From: Allium sativum | Taxonomy: Eukaryota; Streptophyta; Magnoliopsida; Asparagales; Amaryllidaceae | Length of the DNA stretch: 64,000 nucleotides | Assembly (NCBI GenBank): GCA_030737875.1 | Contig: CM060918.1 | Location: 769,972,552-770,036,551 of the forward strand | Direction: 5' to 3' | Part shown: positions 22,331-36,049 of the stretch, piece by piece | How positions within the stretch are numbered: position 1 is the first letter of the stretch | Layout of the letters: the number at the start of each line of letters is the position of its first letter | Program-made: the position numbers and the translations under genes | The notes under the pieces: generated by a model | Told to the model about the DNA's origin: nothing | Database searches by the model: none | The model's input: the letters and a program-made list of their open reading frames with translations, nothing else

Positions 22331-24889
22331 ACTAGTTTGGAAAACTTTAGTATGTTTGAATGGATATCCAAGGGAAGATTAAAGAATAAATTTTTACAAC
22401 AGTCTGTCAACCAATCGATTGACATACAACTAAATATTGCGATTAGTGTATATCCAATATCATCCCAATACCCGTGTAGGGTTTTCAAAAAACAAACACT
22501 GATTTTTATTTGTGCAGTTGGGGGATGTGGAAAATATATCGACCCAATCAATATCAGTCAAATGCATGTACATAAACAATTCGTCCGATTTGTAAATGAA
22601 TATTTATTTTATTCATATACTAGTTAAAAATTATATTTTTAACAATAAAATATTTATTTCAACTCATGAATATTTTATACAGTTCATTTATACAATAAAA
22701 ATGATATTTTCATTGTTCTAACATTTTAGAAAATTTCGGCAACATAACGGCGCGATACTAGAATTGGAATAAGGTCAGCCTTATCCCTTGCCTAATAATG
22801 GCTCGCGCCATATACAAACCAAATTCTGTCAATTCAATTCATTTCCCAAACCAAATTCGAACAAATAAACCAATCAACCAAACAACCGAACACACATGGT
22901 TTCAAACAAAGGTGTATGGTGCTACTAAGCACCGTTTGCATCCTAGTATATATATTTAACTAGAAAATAAATTAGAGCGAGAATTTCTCACCTTTGGGAT
23001 CTACTCCTCCAGATTTATTTCTGGATTTCTGAACCATTTGGATTTGCCCGAAATTCCAACGTAATCATTTCCACGCTGTTCATAGTAAAAATCACATTTT
23101 TATTATGATGATTATATATTTAAAAATCATTTTTTATATCGCTATATATATAAAAATCAAATTTTTATATTGTTAATATATAAAAAAAAATATCATTTTC
23201 ATTTCAAATCTATATTATAAAAATCAGATTTTTATAACGCTACTTTCTATATAAAAATTATATTTTTATATCGTTATATATATAATAAAGATCCTATTTT
23301 TATTTCAAATATATATATATAAATCGTATTTTTATTTCGCTAATCATATAATAAAAATCATATTTTTATCGCTTCGCTATATATATCAAAATCAAATCTT
23401 ATCTAAATTAAAAATCAAATCTCTTCTAAATTAAAAATCAAATCTTTTCTAAATTAAAAATCAAGTCTTTTCTATGTAAAAATCTAACCTTTTTAGTGTA
23501 AAAAATCTAACCTTTTCAATGTAAAAAAAATCTAACCTTTTCAATGTAAAAAATCTAACCTTTTCAATGTAAAAATCTTATATTCATCAATGAATCAAAA
23601 TCAAAATACTTATAGTTTTTTTTATTTTGCTATTCGTATCGGAAGGAGGGAGGCGTGGTGTTGGTCGCAGTGTCTAAGGGGAGGGGATGGCTCGCCTGAC
23701 CGGCGGCGGCTGTTGTGACTGGTGGCGGTGGCTGTCTTGGTGGATGGTGGTGCTTTGCTTGCGGTGGTGCGAGGTCTAGGGTCTCGTGGGTCTGCGCGGG
23801 ATATTGTGGAGGAGGGGGAATAGAGATGGGGTTCGCCGGAGATGGAGGGGGGGAACGCGGTCGCGCCGGCGGTGGCGCGTTGGGGGGCGCGATGAGGAAT
23901 CTGTCGTTCCTTTTTTCTTCTATTTTGATTTCGAAATGAAAGGTGGGGTTGACTGAAAATAGAGAGAGGGGGGGATAATATATAAATATAATTTATTAAA
24001 TTTAAATTCCAAAAAGGTGATTTTTCATTCGAACCCCGAATCGAACCGAACGACAGACGCCCCTAGCTAATTACCCCATTTCGAACACAATGGGATATGT
24101 CCCGCAAGCCAATTCGACTGTTTCGTTCAGTTTTCATTTAAATTAAAATTTAAATCAATATGTATTCAATTTAAATGTACATTTTAATTTACTAGAGCCA
24201 CATACTAACTCCAAAAATTCCAGAAAAATAATTCTAGCAATTTCTTGACGATACGGTCTTAACAAAACTAATTTCATCGAATTTGGAGACCGTTTGAAAA
24301 CCGGTCATTTTACAGTCGATTAAATTTAAACTGCATTGACCAAACACGTTTAAATTCACCACGCTCTCATATTGATTCCAAAAATTATGAAAATTGGAAT
24401 CCAGTAATAATTTGACATTCCGGATTCAACAAAAGTGGTCTTGTCGAAAACGGAGGTCGTTTGCAAAATCGCTATTTTTAAGGGTTATATATTATATAAA
24501 TTCCATAGCGACTATTCTGAATTTTCAACTAGACATAACTTTTTATTCCCGTTGTGAAATCTGGATTTTTTCACATTCGTTGGAAAGATATTTTCAAACA
24601 AATTCAAATATTTTTGGTTTTACCAAAATCCGGTTTATTTTGAATCCTGTACATTCATTTGAAATTTGAAATCGGATTTTTAAACTACCACGCCATTTCC
24701 AATTCCTTTTTTTAATTTAAAATAAATATTTATATTCTAACTTCGACTTAAATAAATTTATACATTCTAATTCTATTCAAAATAAATTTCTATTCGTTAT
24801 TATTTAAAATAAATCATTTTAAATATTCAAAATTCATTAAAATTGTGAAAATTAAAAAAAAATTGGTTCTGATTTTCCGGGTTGTTACA
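22331..24889 (-). repeat. Tekay-type LTR on -, start at 24889
   Basis: On - it starts TGTAACAACCCGG and follows the same U3 as 17251-19080 and 44698-46132. A GC-rich block (about 23640-23900), AT-rich tandem units (23085-23590) and a donor-like AAG|GTGAGA (22988-22993) follow. Sequence right of 24889 is not purine-rich, so this is more likely a 5' LTR or solo copy. The left limit is uncertain. Confidence 0.65.
23085..23590. repeat. AT-rich tandem units inside LTR
   Basis: Degenerate AAAATCATATTTTTAT-type units, then four copies of AATCTAACCTTTTCAATGTA-like units of about 25 bp at 23478-23580. Confidence 0.7.
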
Positions 24890-25029
24890 TAGCCCAAGGT
24901 AAAGGAAGGATAAGGACTTGGTTGGTGATAACTTAGGATAGGAATGATATACTTATACTGCACCTCGATGTACTATATTGTATATATTGTTCTGTGTTTT
25001 GTTTACAATTCTACTTTGATGCCAAACTA
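24890..25029 (-). other. stub of internal region with degenerate iMet PBS
   Basis: 25014-25026 reads TTTGGCATCAAAG on -, differing from the TTTGGTATCAGAG primer site by transitions. It lies next to the inferred LTR edge TGACTCCCC at 25030. Confidence 0.3.
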
Positions 25030-25822
25030 TGACTCCCCACCCTAAAACTCACCCCAATAAAGAGCATTACTGAGTAATATTGTCCATTAAGGCAGAGAAT
25101 AGGGCTGGTTAGGAGCGACCAATCCTAATCTTGTATTAAACAAGACCTAAGTACGTCGTTATGTGCACTATAAAAATTTTTCATCAGTGGTTCGACATAT
25201 TATTACTACTTAATACAATGCTACGATGGCAACGGGATCAATTCAGAACAAGACAGATGCAACATGATATTCAACAGATTACAGACCTGAACACAATCAC
25301 AAATACATATTTATACATACATCAGGTACGATAAAAATAATACACATAGTTGCATCCCACAAAAGAATATATACATCCACAAGTGTCTAGCACAAAAACC
25401 AAGTACAAAATTGAACATGCAAAAAGGAGCTAAACAACGAGAGTTATCCAGTAGTAAAGTTAAGCTGCAAAAGGGGTTATCTTGTGAATTACCTACAAGA
25501 ACTCGGTATAACCCAAGCATTAACACACACTTGTTAGTCTAGTTGAAATATTAGAACATAAGTAGAATAACAATAATACACAAAGGTTATATTCTCTTAA
25601 GAAATGTTATGACATGAATAAATCTACGTCGCAAATCCTATTGAATAACACAAGTGGACGACCTTATAGGATTTAGGAGTTGTGCACTCCAAGATGGATT
25701 AAACACGGAAGCAATACATTAAGGAGGTGCGCAAATTTTCTCAAGTGATAAATAGTAAACTCGTTTGTGAATTTATTCACAAGAAGATCACGCTACGTGA
25801 AATATCTTCAATCGGCATAATG
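25030..25822 (-). repeat. distal part of an older LTR split by the Tekay insertion
   Basis: Host sequence left of the Tekay element. Together with 37427-40891 it would form one - strand LTR of about 4.25 kb, starting TGTAACAACCCCGG at 40891. The pairing is inferred from the TSD and orientation, not from a second copy. Confidence 0.4.
25818..25822. repeat. target site duplication TAATG (left)
   Basis: TAATG abuts the LTR at 25823 and is repeated exactly at 37422-37426. It proves the boundaries of the Tekay insertion. Confidence 0.95.
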
Positions 25823-28800
25823 TGTAACACCCCACGCCCGCTATGGTCACTCACTAAGGGAATGCCATAGCATCGGTGGAGTATATTAGTGAATATAGAA
25901 CAGAAAAATTACAACAAGACAGATATAATTAGTACTTGAAATTTAAAAATATCATCTCACAACAGCGGAAATAAACATGTCTGGTTACATCATAAAACCA
26001 TGATAAAAGTCAAGTACAATATCCATCAAAATAAAGAAGTACATAATCCCACTCTCTCTCATACAATAGCCATAACAAAAGAAAAGATAACTGGATAACT
26101 GGAGCTTTACATCTACCCAAGCTCCTAAAGACTGGAACAGCAATCCGATCAAGCTCTACTACCGCTAGGATCCACCGTAGGACCTGAGGGTTGGGAAAAA
26201 GATAAAAACAACGGGGTCAGACATAAGTCTGAGTGAGTCCTATAACTTTAACAATACAATCATTAAGGTAACCAGAGAAGACATAAACTTGACCTACGGT
26301 AATATCTGGGGATGAATGGCTACACTAAGCAGCTTGGTGAACTTAGGATAAACTAAGATAACCGTAAGGACGCATCTACCCACCCAAGGATAATTACTAA
26401 CTGCACCACACCAGTCATTCCTACTTAAAGGTTGATCCCTTCCAAGGACTTAGAAAATTTCCCCAGTAGTTTCATGTACTGCTAGCCCACTACATAGGTG
26501 CCGTCTGCCCCTATCTCCACTAGGTGTACTCAGTAATTCTTACCCAGTAGTTTCGTGTACCCCTACATAGGTGCCGTCTGCCCCTATCTTTATTAGGTGT
26601 ACCCACTACTCCCCATCGATCGGCTCCCTACCGTAGATACCCGTGCTGGTCCCACAGTGGGGTGTATCACTCCCCTAAAGTGGCTACCCAATACTAACGG
26701 TGCACGGCTTTATATCTACACGATGCAACAACGGCTTATCTACCAGCCCGGGCCCACACACGCATATGAAACCCGTTGGACTTGCGTTGCCACCGCTAAC
26801 CCGTTTTGGCCTCTTATAATCAAGCCCAATATGCGTGTCCCGTCACTCGACATGGGTCGAGCCAACAAAGATACGTTTGGGATATTGGTTGAAATGGGCC
26901 CCCCACAAGCTACCCACTTAAGCTTGTCAAATATCTAGTGTATCCCACTTAACCCTTTAATCATGTTTAATTACATGTTTCCACTTGGTTAAGTATTCTA
27001 ATCGTATTTTCTATTGCCGCCCAAGGCAACCCACTAGATTCCACATGCCACCCAAGGCAACCACAAAATTTCCACATGCCACCCAAGGCACCCACTTAAC
27101 CCCTCATGTCCCACTACATGCTACTATGGTTAAGTGTTTCTTAATTAATTAAGACCGTGATCTCCCATAAAGACCTCCCACATTAGACTGGCTGTTATGA
27201 CCGCCTGGTTAAGCCAGTAGAGTCCGGGCAGTCTTACGTCATAACAGAGTCTAACCTCGTGTCTTTACCTTAATCACGTATTTAATTTATGCTAAGACCT
27301 CTCACATTGGGCTGACATTTGTAGCAACTGGTTAAGCCGGTCGGGTCCGGGAAGTTTTACACTACAAATGAGTCCAACCTCGTGTCTTAGTCGATTAATT
27401 ACACCTAATTAATCACCCCCATATTAATTATCCCTAATTAATATCAAGTTTTCCATAACATGGGTAGACCTAACTCAATAGGTAAATTCCCATGGGGTAG
27501 ACCTAACTCAATAGGTAAATTCCCACTTATGGTAATTTATTTTTATGGTATACTTAATCATACCCAATCATTCATTTATTAACCTATTTACCAACCCCAT
27601 CGTTCCCCACGTAAATCGTTCTCATTTCATGACATAACAAAGGGGAAGATCCATCACAAATATCATGGGTTTAGCATATAACTTTGTCATGGGTTAAGAG
27701 GATGTCAACTTGCATATATGAGCACATATTAACCCAACTACATTTAGCCCAACTTGCATATTATCATACACATGATTTGCATAACATGTTGCATATGAGC
27801 TTGCATATTATCATACACATATCTTACATAACATGTTGAACTTGCATATAGGCATTCTCATAACTTGCATAACATGTTAAACATGCATTTAAGCATACAC
27901 ATAACTTGCATTAGCATTCACATACTTGCATAAGCATCCACATACTTGCATAAGCATTCACATACTTGCATAAACATGCATAACTTGCATATCATGTCAT
28001 TTAGGCATATACATATCTTGCATAAGCATTCACATACTCGCATAAGCATGCATAACTTGCATATCACATAAATCTTGCATTTAAACATATACTTAACTTG
28101 CATAACTCACTTTGTTAAACATGCATAATTCCACTCATTAAATATGCATAAACCCACTTGTTAAACATGCATAAACCAACTTGTTAAACATGCATAAATC
28201 AACTTATTAAGCATGCATAAACCAACTTATCAAACATGCATAAACATAGAACAACATAGAGTAACTTATCATTATAAATGATTCAAACTCACTAATCCGC
28301 ATTTAAGACCATAAGTGTCATTACACCCAATCTACTTACTTTAACAATTGATGTTAAAGTGATAGAAACTCACCAAACCCAAAATTAACCCACTTATGAA
28401 GTGGAATTAGTTGCTAATTATGAAGATGGTGATGATTAGAGAATGATTTGAGAGGGATTAGCTTGCAACTTCCTTCTTAGATTAGTGGAGACTCCTTCTA
28501 GGATTTAATTTGGCGGCATGAGGCTTTCATTTCTATTTTTAGTATGGATTAAGGTAGGTTTAGGGTGTATTTATAGATTAGGAGAGTGTTTTAGGCCCTT
28601 AGATTAACCCTAGATTAAATTAGGTCCGTTAGATTTAGGAAATCTCTAGAACCAAGCCCAGCCCTAGCCAGAAAACCAGATCTGGTGCACCCAAACTTCT
28701 GGCTCGAGACGCCGTGTCGACAGGCAAGTCGACAGACAAGTCGACACCCCTGTCGACAGCCCTGTCGACATGGTCAGGGCGGGAGTCTTCCCGCCTGGCC

Positions 28801-29047
28801 CCGCTGGTTCTAATTTAAAATCTGAATTTAAGTTTCCAAATCTGTTTTTAGCTCTAATTTTTCTGCAAACTTCTTTGGGCCATAACCGGGCCATACGGAC
28901 TCCGATTCTCGAAAACTCGGACCCTATTTCGCGTATTTTTCCGAGACGAACGCAATAACGCAGCCCGTTACCCCCAATTCCCACGTCTGAGATTATTTAT
29001 CCTGTAATTAGTGAATTTTAGTATTAACTAAAATTCGGGGTGTTACA
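25823..29047 (-). repeat. Tekay 3' LTR
   Basis: Ends TGTAACACCCC/GGGGTGTTACA form a terminal inverted repeat. Internal repeats: a duplicated module near 26462-26605; three 31-bp GCCACCCAAGGC units at 27016-27100; a diverged 120-bp duplication at 27168-27390; two copies of GTAGACCTAACTCAATAGGT at 27463-27525; TTGCAT-rich array at 27690-28260; five GTCGAC units at 28716-28769. The 113-codon + strand ORF at 26597 also occurs in the other LTR and is antisense to the element, so it is not called. Confidence 0.97.
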
Positions 29048-29060
29048 TTCTCCCCTCCTT
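29048..29060 (-). other. polypurine tract (Tekay)
   Basis: On - it reads AAGGAGGGGAGAA immediately before the 3' LTR, preceded by TTTCGGGGACAAAAT. That motif recurs as TTTCGAGGACGAAAT before the PPT at 63305 and GGGGACGAAAAG before the PPT at 47148. Confidence 0.9.
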
Positions 29061-29599
29061 AAAGGATTTTGTCCCCGAAATCTCTAAGCTAAGGAGAATG
29101 CATATCCTACCATCCAAACAACCATCTACTCAAATCATCAACCACGGGCATCCATTGTCCTTAAACAGTTTCTAATGATGTATGAGCATATGCAAAAAGT
29201 GTGTGTATATGTTCCCTATCTAATGTATGAACATATGCAAACCATGATAGTGCCATGCATCCATTATGTATGCGAGAAAACCCTATCGACACATACAATA
29301 TCTACATGAGTGCACAATCATTCACCAAAATGCATCATCCATGTGATAACACAACCATTATACATCCATAAATATATTTTCCTACACACAATTTTATGCA
29401 ATATGCAATATGAAGTGACTGAGCCGATCTAGTGCCTAGAGTGTGTGTATATGCATCCACGAGCAACCACTAGCAAACACTTGCATCCACTTGCATCCAT
29501 CAACCATAACATGTCTCAAACACATGTTTCAACCATAGGTTTACCCTATCTAAAGGTCAAAGGTACTAACGAGAGGACATACCGAAGATAAGATAAGTA
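29061..29599 (-). other. Tekay 3' UTR
   Basis: About 540 bp between the gag-pol stop and the PPT. It is rich in TGCATATG-like words; no second ORF. Confidence 0.7.
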
Positions 29600-32500
29600 C
29601 TAGACAAGCGATAAAGGAGAAAGTAAAGACATACCCTCAAAAAGAAATGGGTACAATGAACGCATCTTCGCTTCCGTCTCCCAAGTTGCGTTGCTCTCAT
29701 CTTCTCCCCATTGCACTTTGACTAGTCGAACCTCTCTGTTTCTCAACTTCCTATTCTCTGACCCAAGGATGCGAGTAGGAGCTCGTTGAATAGTCGCATC
29801 ACGCTCTACCTCTACATCTCTAAGCAAGCTCGGCTCTACCACCTCTGCCGTCTCATGTAAGCACTTCCTCAGATGTGATACATGGAATACATCATGAACA
29901 CCACTAAGTCTGTCGGACAACTCCACCCTATATGCCATCCGTCCAATCTTTTCCTTGATAGGAAATGGCCCAACAAACCTCGGTGCTAACTTTCCAACGG
30001 ATCCGAAGCGAACAACATTTCTCAACGGAGATACCTTAACAAAAACCATATCCCCAACCTCAAACTCAAGATCCGTCCATCTCTTGTCCGCATAAGATTT
30101 TTGCCTATCTTGCGCTGCTTTCATCCTTCTTCGAATCAAGTCAATCTTCTCAGAAGTCTCCCTAACCATATCAGGCCCAAGCAAGATCTTATCCGTAGAT
30201 TCCCACCAACATGTAGGTGATCGACAAGGCCTTCCATAGAGAGCTTCGAAAGGAGCCATACCAATACTGGACTGAAAGCTGTTATTATATGCGAACTCCA
30301 CCAATGGAAGATGCTCTTCCCATGTACCTCCAAAATCTAAGATACAAAGCCTCAAAAGGCCTTCTAGAACACGATTCACCCTCTCAGTCTGGCCGTCCGT
30401 CTGAGGATGATATGCGGTGCTCAGACACAATTGAGTCCCCACTGCTTCTTGCAAACTTCTCCAGAATTCGCTAGTGAAGATAGGATCTCGATCACTCACT
30501 ATGCTAGAGGGTACCCCATGCAATCGAACTATCTCTCGAAGATATACTGAAGCTAGCCATGGAGCAGTCCTCTTGCTCTTCACAGGTATGAAATGGGCGC
30601 TCTTAGTAAGTCTGTCTACCACCAACCAAATTCCTGTATTACCCTTCCTCGACCTGGGTAACCCGTCAACAAAATCCATCGAGACGCTATCCCACTTCCA
30701 TTGCGGAACCTCCAATGGGTGAAGCAACCCACCTGGTTTCCTTTGCTCCGCCTTCACTTGCTGGCACACCAAACATCGAGCAACATACTCGACCACATCT
30801 TTCTTCATACCGGCCCAGAAGAAAACCCTCTTCATGTCTTGGTACATCTTGTCCCCACCGGGATGAATGGTCATCCTAAAACGGTGTGCGTCATCAAGAA
30901 TAGCCTTCCTCAAACCCTCGTCTTGCGGTAGACAAAGTCTACCGTCTCTACGCAAGCACCCCCTATCGTCTAGGGTGTACCTACTCAAATGGCTGGACGA
31001 CTCCCCCCTTATGAGCTTCTCTACTAACTCAACCAACTGTGGGTCGCCCCTCTGTGCTTCTCCAATCCGCCCCAAAAGAGTAGGTCTAACTTCCAAAGAA
31101 GCTAGCAAACCGGGTACATAGTCAACGGAAGGTCTGAAATCAAACATTGAGATAAATTCCAAGCTTTGTCGTTCCACGAACAATGGACTCAAGGACAACC
31201 TCTTCCTGCTCAAGGCGTCCGCCACCACGTTACCCTTTCCAGGGGTATACGCTATCTCGAAATCATAGGATGCTAAAAACTCCATCCACCTTTGCTGTCT
31301 TAAGTTTAAATCTTTCTGAGAGAATAAGTACTTCAATGATTTATGGTCAGTGAACAACTCGAATCTCTCACCAAGAAGATAATGGCGCCAATTCTTAAGC
31401 GCAAAAACAATAGCGGCCAGCTCTAGATCATGGGTAGGGTAATTTTTCTCATGTGCCCTCAACTGCCTTCCACCATAGGCTATTACCCTTCCCTCTTGCA
31501 TTAAGACTGCGCCAAGTCCTGTCCCACAGGCATCGGTATAGACAACAAATGGCTTGCTCCCATCTGGCAATACTAAAACTGGAGCCGTGGTTAAAGCTCT
31601 CTTTAACCGTCGGAACGCATCATCACAATCTACGTCCCATGTGAAAACAAGATTCTTCTTTGTTAAGCGGGTTAATGGGGCTGTTATCTTTGCGAAGTCT
31701 TTAATAAACTTCCTATAATAACCCGCCAACCCCAAGAAACTTCTTACTTCGGTAGCATTCTTCGGAACCTTCCAATCCTGAATTGATACTACCTTCGCGG
31801 GATCGACAGCTATCCCTTCCTTGGAGACCACGTGCCCCAAGAACCGTACTTCCTTCCTCCAGAAGTGACATTTAGAGAATTTAGCCTTAAGGCTATGTGC
31901 TCGAAGAGTCTTCAACACTTCCCCAAGATGTAGGGCATGCTCTTCTTCACTCTTAGAAAATACTAAGATATCATCCACAAAGACCACCACGAATTTATTA
32001 AGGAACTCCCTGAACACCCTACTCATCAAATCAACAAAGTATGCAGGGGCGTTCGTCAACCCAAATGGCATCACCAGCCACTCATAGAAACCATCCGGAG
32101 TTCTAAAGGCAGTCTTGTCTATGCTATCCTCAGCCACCCTCAACTGATGAAACCCCGTGGCCAAGTCTAACTGAGAAAATACTGAAGCGCCAACCAACTG
32201 ATCGAAAAGATCATCTATTCTCGGCAATGGGTGTCTATTCTTCTTTGTGAGCTTGTTGAGTTCTCTATAGTCTACACAAAGTCTGAGGGACCCATCCGCC
32301 TTCGTAGCAAATACTACTGGAGCACCCCACTCCGATATGCTCCGTCTTATGAACCCCTTCTCAAGCAACTCCCCTACTTGCTTATGGAGTTCCCTCCTCT
32401 CACGAGGAGCCATGTGGCGCACTGGTAAAGATACCGGTTTAGCATTATCCACCAAATATATTCGGAAGTCAATCTCCCGCTTCGGAGGTAAGCCCTTCAC

Positions 32501-33991
32501 CTCCTCAAACACATCCGGATATTCCCGGACCACTCTAACTGATTGCAAACTCTCGACCGAAGCGTCAAGCGATTCAAGATAACTTAGCATAACAGAGTCC
32601 CTGGGATTACAAGAAATCTCGAGAGTGTTACCCAAGCGGGTCATGAGCCTAACAACTCTCCTTTCGTAATCAAGAACGGCACCATTACTGGATAACCAGT
32701 CCATGCCCAAAATCAACCCATAGCCCGTGAAGCCCAATACAAAAGCATCACATCTAAACTCAATGCTAAGTATAGAAATCTTCAAACCCAAACATATCAT
32801 GGACAAATAAGTGGAGCCCCCAATTGGGTTTGAAACAACCAAGGGATCATCTACCAGACTGGTGTCTAAGTGCAGTAACTCAACTAAGGATGATAAGATA
32901 AACGAATGCGATGCGCCTGAATCAAACAATGTACGGACAGGATGATCAAATAGAAAAACCAGACTTTCAACGGAGATAGTTCTACCTCTCTCCTGAATTG
33001 GTGGAACCGCGAGAGCCTGTACTTGCCCCCTAGCCTGACTCGGTGCCATAAGAGCTTGCACCTGTCCTCCTGAGGTAGATCCCGTCCTTTGCCCTTTTTT
33101 AGGGCAATCCTTCACTAAATGCCCTGCTTCGCCACAGTGGAAGCAGCCAGTCTTCTTCTTCTTGCGACAATCCTTGCTTAGGTGGCCAGGTGTCCCACAA
33201 TTGAAACACTTCTTCTTCTTGCCCTTGCCACCGTTGCCTTTCCCACCTTTGCTTTGCTGTTGTTGCTGAGGTCTCTTTTGATCTCCCTTCTTCTCGGGTG
33301 CCTTATTAGCATTAGGACCCTTCTCTTCCTCATACATGAGTGCCATGTCAACTAGCTTCTCAAAGGTGGCCCCCATAGGGATATGAGTCATAGCCAACCC
33401 ATGCATCGGTTCATTCAAGCCTTTCACGAACCTCAAAGCCTTCTTCTCCGGTGTATTCACCATGTCTAGGCCAAACCTTGCCAATTGATTAAACTTGTTG
33501 ACATATTCCTTCACCGAGAGATTCCCTTGCTTTAGAGTCAAGAATCTTTCCATATACAAGTTTTCCTCCGCCCTTGAGAGAAACTTTGCCACAAATCTTT
33601 GCCTAAAATCTGCCCAAGAGTCAACAGGGCGTTCTCCATTAGTGACCTCCCACCAGAATGAGGCCTCTCCCTTCATTAACCAAGCAGCCAACTTGACTTT
33701 CTTTCCTTCTTCCATCTCAAAGATATCTATCAACTCTTCCACCTCCTTAAGCCAATCTCTAGCCTCTACAAAAGTTTCAGATCCTTGAAAAGGTTTCCCT
33801 CCCATAGCTTTAAATTCCTTGCAAGTCTTAGCAAAAGTATCCGTGCGAGGAGGAGGGGAAGGAGGAAGATCGGGTGCTACGGTTGGTGGAGGAACATTTG
33901 CTGGACCCGTAGTGGTGGCCCTAGCCTCCATTAATCTCCTATACCATACTGGTACCGTCACACCCTTCGGAAGATTAAGATTCTCGGCCAT
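29600..33991 (-). CDS. gag-pol: Gag-Pol polyprotein with chromodomain (Tekay lineage)
   Basis: An uninterrupted 1463-residue polyprotein providing particle protein, protease, RT, RNase H and integrase. Gag core at about residues 55-225; two CCHC knuckles at 262-275 and 283-296; protease with DSGASHSF at 357-364; RT about 510-690 with VDYRELNK at 573 and FVDD at 671-674; RNase H about 813-930 with YTDACG, DLELAA and TDHKSL; integrase HHCC about 1034-1075; integrase core with D1106, D1167 and E1203 (35 residues between the last two); chromodomain about 1403-1452 ([17 protein letters not shown]). The length is normal for the lineage. Start at 33991 is chosen because it is the first ATG of the frame, one base after a pyrimidine-rich CAG. 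Gag and Pol are in one frame, so their ratio must be set by processing. Other-frame ORFs here are shadows. Confidence 0.97.
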   Translation of the reverse strand: MAENLNLPKGVTVPVWYRRLMEARATTTGPANVPPPTVAPDLPPSPPPRTDTFAKTCKEFKAMGGKPFQGSETFVEARDWLKEVEELIDIFEMEEGKKVKLAAWLMKGEASFWWEVTNGERPVDSWADFRQRFVAKFLSRAEENLYMERFLTLKQGNLSVKEYVNKFNQLARFGLDMVNTPEKKALRFVKGLNEPMHGLAMTHIPMGATFEKLVDMALMYEEEKGPNANKAPEKKGDQKRPQQQQQSKGGKGNGGKGKKKKCFNCGTPGHLSKDCRKKKKTGCFHCGEAGHLVKDCPKKGQRTGSTSGGQVQALMAPSQARGQVQALAVPPIQERGRTISVESLVFLFDHPVRTLFDSGASHSFILSSLVELLHLDTSLVDDPLVVSNPIGGSTYLSMICLGLKISILSIEFRCDAFVLGFTGYGLILGMDWLSSNGAVLDYERRVVRLMTRLGNTLEISCNPRDSVMLSYLESLDASVESLQSVRVVREYPDVFEEVKGLPPKREIDFRIYLVDNAKPVSLPVRHMAPRERRELHKQVGELLEKGFIRRSISEWGAPVVFATKADGSLRLCVDYRELNKLTKKNRHPLPRIDDLFDQLVGASVFSQLDLATGFHQLRVAEDSIDKTAFRTPDGFYEWLVMPFGLTNAPAYFVDLMSRVFREFLNKFVVVFVDDILVFSKSEEEHALHLGEVLKTLRAHSLKAKFSKCHFWRKEVRFLGHVVSKEGIAVDPAKVVSIQDWKVPKNATEVRSFLGLAGYYRKFIKDFAKITAPLTRLTKKNLVFTWDVDCDDAFRRLKRALTTAPVLVLPDGSKPFVVYTDACGTGLGAVLMQEGRVIAYGGRQLRAHEKNYPTHDLELAAIVFALKNWRHYLLGERFELFTDHKSLKYLFSQKDLNLRQQRWMEFLASYDFEIAYTPGKGNVVADALSRKRLSLSPLFVERQSLEFISMFDFRPSVDYVPGLLASLEVRPTLLGRIGEAQRGDPQLVELVEKLIRGESSSHLSRYTLDDRGCLRRDGRLCLPQDEGLRKAILDDAHRFRMTIHPGGDKMYQDMKRVFFWAGMKKDVVEYVARCLVCQQVKAEQRKPGGLLHPLEVPQWKWDSVSMDFVDGLPRSRKGNTGIWLVVDRLTKSAHFIPVKSKRTAPWLASVYLREIVRLHGVPSSIVSDRDPIFTSEFWRSLQEAVGTQLCLSTAYHPQTDGQTERVNRVLEGLLRLCILDFGGTWEEHLPLVEFAYNNSFQSSIGMAPFEALYGRPCRSPTCWWESTDKILLGPDMVRETSEKIDLIRRRMKAAQDRQKSYADKRWTDLEFEVGDMVFVKVSPLRNVVRFGSVGKLAPRFVGPFPIKEKIGRMAYRVELSDRLSGVHDVFHVSHLRKCLHETAEVVEPSLLRDVEVERDATIQRAPTRILGSENRKLRNREVRLVKVQWGEDESNATWETEAKMRSLYPFLFEGMSLLSPLSLV

Positions 33992-34171
33992 GCTGAAACG
34001 AAAAAGGAAAGATTCAAAACGGAGAATTCGAAGGATATAGATATGGCTATCGGGGATTATGCTTTTCTTTCAAAAACTTTTCTCTTAAAAGACATGTTTT
34101 TGAAAATATCTTTTCCAAAAATGTTTTAGAAAAATAGTTTTCTAAAAATTTTATCTGTTCCGGTAACCTTT

Positions 34172-34183
34172 GCTCTGATACCA
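34172..34183 (-). other. primer binding site, initiator tRNA-Met
   Basis: TGGTATCAGAGC on -, two bases inside the 5' LTR end. It is a perfect 12-base match to the complement of plant iMet 3' end. Confidence 0.95.
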
Positions 34184-36049
34184 CGTGTAACACCCCACGC
34201 CCGCTATGGTCACTCACTAAGGGAATGCCATAGCATCGGTGGAGTATATTAGTGAATATAGAACAGAAAAATTACAACAAGACAGATATAATTAGTACTT
34301 GAAATTTAAAAATATCATCTCACAACAGCGGAAATAAACATGTCTGGTTACATCATAAAACCATGATAAAAGTCAAGTACAATATCCATCAAAATAAAGA
34401 AGTACATAATCCCACTCTCTCTCATACAATAGCCATAACAAAAGAAAAGATAACTGGATAACTGGAGCTTTACATCTACCCAAGCTCCTAAAGACTGGAA
34501 CAGCAATCCGATCAAGCTCTACTACCGCTAGGATCCACCGTAGGACCTGAGGGTTGGGAAAAAGATAAAAACAACGGGGTCAGACATAAGTCTGAGTGAG
34601 TCCTATAACTTTAACAATACAATCATTAAGGTAACCAGAGAAGACATAAACTTGACCTACGGTAATATCTGGGGATGAATGGCTACACTAAGCAGCTTGG
34701 TGAACTTAGGATAAACTAAGATAACCGTAAGGACGCATCTACCCACCCAAGGATAATTACTAACTGCACCACACCAGTCATTCCTACTTAAAGGTTGATC
34801 CCTTCCAAGGACTTAGAAAATTTCCCCAGTAGTTTCATGTACTGCTAGCCCACTACATAGGTGCCGTCTGCCCCTATCTCCACTAGGTGTACTCAGTAAT
34901 TCTTACCCAGTAGTTTCGTGTACCCCTACATAGGTGCCGTCTGCCCCTATCTTTATTAGGTGTACCCACTACTCCCCATCGATCGGCTCCCTACCGTAGA
35001 TACCCGTGCTGGTCCCACAGTGGGGTGTATCACTCCCCTAAAGTGGCTACCCAATACTAACGGTGCACGGCTTTATATCTACACGATGCAACAACGGCTT
35101 ATCTACCAGCCCGGGCCCACACACGCATATGAAACCCGTTGGACTTGCGTTGCCACCGCTAACCCGTTTTGGCCTCTTATAATCAAGCCCAATATGCGTG
35201 TCCCGTCACTCGACATGGGTCGAGCCCACAAAGATACGTTTGGGATATTGGTTGAAATGGGCCCCCCACAAGCTACCCACTTAAGCTTGTCAAATATCTA
35301 GTGTATCCCACTTAACCCTTTAATCATGTTTAATTACATGTTTCCACTTGGTTAAGTATTCTAATCGTATTTTCTATTGCCACCCAAGGCAACCCACTAG
35401 ATTCCACATGCCACCCAAGGCAACCACAAAATTTCCACATGCCACCCAAGGCACCCACTTAACCCCTCATGTCCCACTACATGCTACTATGGTTAAGTGT
35501 TTCTTAATTAATTAAGACCGTGATCTCCCATAAAGACCTCCCACATTAGACTGGCTGTTATGACCGCCTGGTTAAGCCGGTAGAGTCCGGGCAGTCTTAC
35601 GTCATAACAGAGTCTAACCTCGTGTCTTTACCTTAATCACGTATTTAATTTATGCTAAGACCTCTCACATTGGGCTGACATTTGTAGCAACTGGTTAAGC
35701 CGGTCGGGTCCGGGCAGTTTTACACTACAAATGAGTCCAACCTCGTGTCTTAGTCGATTAATTACACCTAATTAATCACCCCCATATTAATTATCCCTAA
35801 TTAATATCAAGTTTTCCATAACATGGGTAGACCTAACTCAATAGGTAAATTCCCATGGGGTAGACCTAACTCAATAGGTAAATTCCCACTTATGGTAATT
35901 TATTTTTATGGTATGCTTAATCATACCCAATCATTCATTTATTAACCTATTTACCAACCCCATCGTTCCTCACGTAAATCGTTCTCATTTCATGACATAA
36001 CAAAGGGGAAGATCCATCACAAATATCATGGGTTTAGCATATAACTTTG

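Noticed and set aside
26597..26938. 113-codon + ORF, also at 34960-35301
   Set aside because: Both copies exist only because the LTRs are near-identical. It is antisense to the element and has no domain.
30217..34040. Plus-strand ORFs over the gag-pol region
   Set aside because: Shadows of the 1463-codon frame on -, with no recognisable domains.
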